The translations under genes were made by a program, and so were the position numbers. Positions 60,408 to 64,000 of a stretch of 64,000 nt of DNA are shown piece after piece; position 1 is the first letter of the stretch, and each line of letters opens with the position of its first letter. This DNA is from Balamuthia mandrillaris (lineage: Eukaryota; Discosea; Longamoebia; Balamuthiidae): positions 62,001 to 126,000 of the forward strand of contig JAVKOQ010000053.1 of the NCBI GenBank assembly GCA_031835245.1, given 5' to 3'. The notes under the pieces are model-generated. The model searched no databases and had not been told where the DNA came from. It worked only from the letters and a program-made list of their open reading frames with translations.

Positions 60408-61901
60408 ATGCGGTCATCGGAACTGTTGGGCAAGCTTCGCCGGCCTTTCTGCTGCACCTCTCTCTCTCGCACTCGCGTTCGTCTAGACCAAGGCTTTGGC
60501 TTTCATCGCGGCTTTCATCGGCTCTCTTTGCCAGCTATCTTCGGTTCAGATCAAGAGAACAGCTCGACCCACAAAAACTGCTTCAAGAAGATGACCACCG
60601 CAAGCAACGTGGTCTTGTACTACGCAACACTCAACTCTGTTGTCCCGCAAAAGACGGCCTACACAACAGACAAAAAGAGGCAGAGCAACAACAACAAGAA
60701 CAAGAAGACAGAATCCACAAACGCAGCCACACCGACGCCCAAAGCGCTCCCGGTGCTGGAGTTGGGAGGAGAAGAGTACATCGACACGCACACCCACGTG
60801 GACTCCATCTTCAAAAAGTTCAAACTGCCGTTGACCCAGTGGCCTGCTTTCAGCAAGACGTACTTTCAGCCGGGCTTTGGAGGGTGCATCACCGTTTGCT
60901 GCAGCCCGGATAGCATTGAGCCCGTCACTCGCTTGTTGCCCTATGAGGGCATCCATGCTGCCTTTGGCGTTCATCCTCATAACGTACTCTTCACGTTCCG
61001 TTGTCACTCCCTTCTCGCTGCTTTTGTTCTTTTCGTTTTTGTCACTGCGCTTCGTTGCTTTCTTTTCTCACTTCTCTCGTTCTGTTTTTGTTGATCTCTT
61101 CAATCGACAACAAAGGCTAAAGACTATAGCGACGGACTGGAGAAGCGAATAGAAGACATGATGTCGCATCCCAAGACGGTGGCTTGGGGTGAGTGCGGAC
61201 TGGACTACTTCTACAGCTTCTCCGAGCCAGAGCTCCAAAGAACAGTCTTTACGCGGCAGGTTCAAAAGGCAGTGCAGCACAAGAAACCTTTGGTCATCCA
61301 CACGAGAGAGGCTGAAGAGGATACTTTGCAGATCATGGAACAGCATCTTCCAAAGGACTGGCCAGTGCATGTTCATTGTTTCACGAGCTCTGTACAAATG
61401 GCGAAGCAGTTATTGGAGCGGTGGTCTAACCTTGTCATCGGGTTTACTGGGGTAAGTTTAGCTGAGGAGAGAGAGAGAGAGAGAAACAAGGAAAAGGATG
61501 CAAAGGAGTAAAACAAGAAGCAATATGTTTTTTGTTGACCTTCCTTCCATAGGTGATAACGTTTCAATCGACGGAGAGTGTACGTGATGTGGTGAGACTG
61601 GTGCCTCTGGATAGATTTTTGCTGGAAACGGATGGCCCGTTCATGGCGCCGTTACCTTTCAGGTACATTCGCGTGCATTCTTTCTTCCTTGCTATTTTGT
61701 TTCTGTTCTCACCTATCTCTCTTCTCGCTTTGTTCTCATCCATCTTCGCTCCTCTTATCATTATCCATGTGAAGAGGAGAAGTTTGCCATTCTGGCCACG
61801 TGCCGTTCATTGCCAAGATGGTCAGCCAAGTCAAAGATGTCCCGCTGAAGGAGGTGTTGGCCGCCGCTCGGGCCAACACCCGCAGAGTCTACGGCATTTA
61901 A
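60408..61901 (+). CDS. TatD-family metal-dependent deoxyribonuclease
   Basis: Exons about 60408-60983, 61116-61451, 61553-61662 and 61775-61901. The TIM-barrel amidohydrolase has every metal ligand: HxH in DTHTHVDS, Glu in AWGECGLDY, His in VIHTRE, His in VHCFT, Asp in LETDGPF. TatD enzymes are 3'-5' exonucleases used in DNA repair and apoptotic DNA breakdown. The ATG at 60591 gives a family-like N-terminus. The in-frame ATG at 60408 adds about 60 Arg/Ser/Phe-rich, acid-poor residues (RSSELLGKLRRPFCCTSLSR) that look like a mitochondrial presequence, so dual starts are possible. It begins 126 bp after the broken F-box gene. Confidence 0.88.
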
Positions 61902-62018
61902 GCAAAAAAAAAAAAGTTTTTCTTTTTTTCTTCTCCACTTTTTGTTTTCTCAGAAAACGACAAAGAGAGAAACAAAAAGACTCATAACACACCTTCTTCT
62001 CTCTTCGACAAACCAACC

Positions 62019-62678
62019 ATGCAACACCCAAGAAGACAACAAAAGGACCGCACCGCTGTCACAGAGACCAACGACTTTGTATTCTTCTGGCACGGCTGGC
62101 CCTCCCAATGGCACCCTTCGCCCTTCCAGCTGGAGGGCGATCAATACACCTGCGCGGAGCAGTACATGATGTGCGAGAAGGCCAAACTCTTTGGGGATAC
62201 CGCCGTCCGAGAAGCTATCCTGAAGGCGGGCCATGACCCGCGCCGACACAAGGAGCTGGGGAGAAAGGTGAAGGGCTTCAAAGACGCTCTCTGGAACCAG
62301 CGCAGGGAGGAGATAGTCTTTCTCGGCAACCTGGCCAAGTTCCGCCAGAACCCGGAGCTCAAAGCGTTGTTGCTGGCTACGGAGGAGAAGGTGTTGGTGG
62401 AGGCCAGCCCATTGGACAAGGTATGGGGCATCGGCTTGGCCGCGGAGGACCCGAGAGCAAAAGATCCCAAGCGGTGGTTGGGATTGAACCTGTTGGGAAA
62501 GGCGTTGATGCGGGCCCGGCAGCAGTTGAGAGAGGAAGAAGAAAAAGAAGCGGAAGGGGAACGGGAACGGGAAGAGGGAGCGGAGGAGGAAGAAAGTAAC
62601 GAAGCAACCCCATCAGAACCGCAAGAGAAACCAGAAACAACAAAGAAGAACAAGAGGAAACGAAATGCCAGAGTGTGA
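62019..62678 (+). CDS. NADAR/YbiA-domain protein (DUF1768)
   Basis: Intronless, 219 aa. The NADAR domain spans residues about 20-165: FFWHGWPSQWHPSPF, YTCAEQYMMCEKAKLFGD, VKGFKDALWNQRREEIV, NLAKFRQNPELKALLLAT and VEASPLDKVWGIGLAAED, all family hallmarks. Members act on N-glycosidic bonds of ADP-ribose-like or riboflavin-pathway compounds. Some reverse ADP-ribosylation of guanine. The C-terminal 50 residues are acidic then basic (KKNKRKRNARV), a possible nuclear signal. It follows the TatD gene on the same strand with a 117-bp gap. Confidence 0.88.
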   Translation: MQHPRRQQKDRTAVTETNDFVFFWHGWPSQWHPSPFQLEGDQYTCAEQYMMCEKAKLFGDTAVREAILKAGHDPRRHKELGRKVKGFKDALWNQRREEIVFLGNLAKFRQNPELKALLLATEEKVLVEASPLDKVWGIGLAAEDPRAKDPKRWLGLNLLGKALMRARQQLREEEEKEAEGEREREEGAEEEESNEATPSEPQEKPETTKKNKRKRNARV

Positions 62679-63080
62679 AGCTTACCAATTATTATCAGCA
62701 AAATATCAAAATAGTCGATTTATTTTCCTTTTTCCACCGTTTTGTCGTAAATTATCGTATAAAAATTCCCAAAATAGAAAGGCTTTTTTGTGGACTTATA
62801 AATGAGAAAAGAAGAAAAGCAAAAAAAATTGCATCAAACGGCAGACTATCTGGAGGTTGGAATTGTATCGCCCCTTTTTGGGCGCTACGACAAGAGCTCT
62901 TTCCACGCGAAGGAGTTTTTGTGTGATCCTTTCTCCCGTTCCCTTTGCCGAGAGGGATAGGATGAGTGGTTTTCTTTTTTAAAACAGTGGACGTACCGCT
63001 ACCGGTTGTTCACACGCGTGAACTGTCACCCACATTCTTCACTTAAAAAAAAAGTAACGTTTCGCTTGCTTCGCGACTGC
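62679..63080. other. Convergent intergenic region, A/T-rich
   Basis: Between the NADAR gene (+) and the acyltransferase (-). I see nothing beyond A/T-rich sequence. Confidence 0.6.
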
Positions 63081-64000
63081 TCATAGCTTTGCTCTTATTG
63101 CACTGGAGCTGATGGAGGGTGTTGTGGTGTGTGTCGGGGAGGAAGGATTTGTTGGAGGGTGTAACGTCATGCATGCTTCAGGGCTGCTCATACAGGCAGT
63201 CACGTACTCCTTGGCTTGCTCCACGTTGTGCTTGTCCACCACCACCGGTCGACCACAGTAAACGTCCACCGTAGCGAAGGGAAAGAGCCACATCTTCTTG
63301 TCCCAGGAGTGAGAGTGAACCCACTTGCGTGACACTTCGTAGCAGAGTGGAACGATGGGCACTCCTGACTGCATGGACATGTGCAACGCCCCAGCTTTCA
63401 TCTGCCGGGCAGGACCTTTGGGTCCATCCGGCGGAATCTGCGTGCCCATAAAGCAAGTTAGAAAGCAGAGACAGAGGAGAGAACAAACAGACAGATAACA
63501 GAGAACAGGGTAAAACAAACCAAGGTTGAGTGACCACTTCTCAACGCTTGAATTACTTGCTTTGCAGCTTCTCTCCCTCCATGTCCGGTTGAGCCCAACA
63601 CCAACCGAAAGCCTAACTGCTGCAGAAGCACATGGACCGGCTTCATGTACCAAGCTGGATGGTTCAGCGCGGTAAAGGGTGGATGTTGCTGTCGTGCCGC
63701 CAAATGAATGGCTCCAAAAACTGTAAGAAACTGGTGCCAAGAAGCGATGATGTAGTTCCGAGAGTAGAGGAAGGATTGCAGGTCACAGTGACCAGTGGGA
63801 AGGTTGTGCGCTCTCACGCGAACGGTGAGCGAACAGAGGTTGCAATAAAGCCACAAGGAGTTGCCGAGAAAATAGCTCAGGAGGAGATACACCGGCCGTA
63901 GATACAATGGCACATTGTCCACTCGAACCACCTCCTTCATTTTTTGGGTGGGCAACAGAAGACGAAGCGTTACCGCAGCCGCAAAGAATCCAAAGCAGCG
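63081..64000 (-). CDS. DUF374 lysophospholipid acyltransferase-like, 5' end at window edge
   Basis: At least two exons, split near 63435-63530. The N-terminal part has a membrane segment (VYLLLSYFLGNSLWLYC) and the acyltransferase-like IIASWHQFLTVFG, TALNHPAWYMKP. The second has the DUF374 signature IPPDGPKGPARQMKAGALHM and GVPIVPLCYE. The usual HX4D Asp is not present after SWH, as in other DUF374 proteins. An ATG at 63940 could start it, but the frame stays open and hydrophobic to the window end, so it may be partial. The protein ends SSAIRAKL, an AKL tripeptide that fits the peroxisomal PTS1 consensus. Substrate is unknown; a glycerolipid or lysolipid is likely from the family. Confidence 0.75.

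Overview
The window is nuclear DNA of a protist with large, intron-rich genes. The best guess is an amoebozoan near Acanthamoeba/Balamuthia. Three things point there: a class I myosin with the Acanthamoeba myosin-IC tail order (TH1, GPA, SH3, GPA), an F-box protein carrying the 26-residue 'GHLEVLKW..GCPW' repeats known from Acanthamoeba and some giant viruses, and a full opisthokont/amoebozoan-type gene set. I saw no rRNA, convincing tRNA, CRISPR, retroelement or viral fossil. Introns are short. Many start with GTACGT or GTTCGT, and many carry long CT, TTTC or TTC runs on the sense strand.

Layout. 0-4 kb (+): a PFK-2/FBPase-2-type enzyme with a degenerate phosphatase motif, then an E2 ubiquitin-conjugating-like protein. 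4-12 kb (+): three tandem BAR-domain proteins with proline-rich SH3-ligand tails, and an intronless F-box/repeat gene between copies 2 and 3. 12.4-13.1 kb (+): a four-TM protein. 13.4-22.1 kb (-): a UBR-type N-recognin E3 ligase. 22.6-24.8 kb (-): a SIRT2-like deacetylase. 25.3-27.4 kb (-): an epoxide hydrolase with an ER signal and a C-terminal SDEL. 27.7-36.9 kb (-): three tandem type-I membrane proteins whose small exons encode beta-helix 'FxxN' units. 37.0-37.8 kb (-): a dual-specificity phosphatase. 38.0-39.9 kb (+): a TPR/cysteine-rich protein and a small unknown ORF. 40.0-42.2 kb (-): Beclin/Atg6. 42.6-48.7 kb (-): a nephrocystin-3-like DUF4062-NTPase-TPR protein. 49.4-54.3 kb (+): myosin I. 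54.5-58.3 kb (-): a SIR2-like domain fused to ankyrin repeats. 58.6-59.3 kb (-): polyubiquitin. 59.4-60.3 kb (+): a broken F-box/repeat gene. 60.4-61.9 kb (+): a TatD nuclease. 62.0-62.7 kb (+): a NADAR-domain protein. 63.1-64.0 kb (-): a DUF374 acyltransferase, cut by the window edge.

Themes. Several genes belong to ubiquitin pathways (E2-like, UBR, two F-box genes, polyubiquitin), to NAD/ADP-ribose chemistry (SIRT2, SIR2-ankyrin, NADAR), and to actin/membrane work (three BAR proteins, myosin I). The genes most like an undescribed system are the SIR2-ankyrin fusion, which looks like an NADase effector, and the DUF4062-NTPase-TPR protein. The latter shares with myosin I an intergenic region holding six CRE-like palindromes at about 30-bp spacing. 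Functional links between neighbours are inference: eukaryotic neighbours need not act together.
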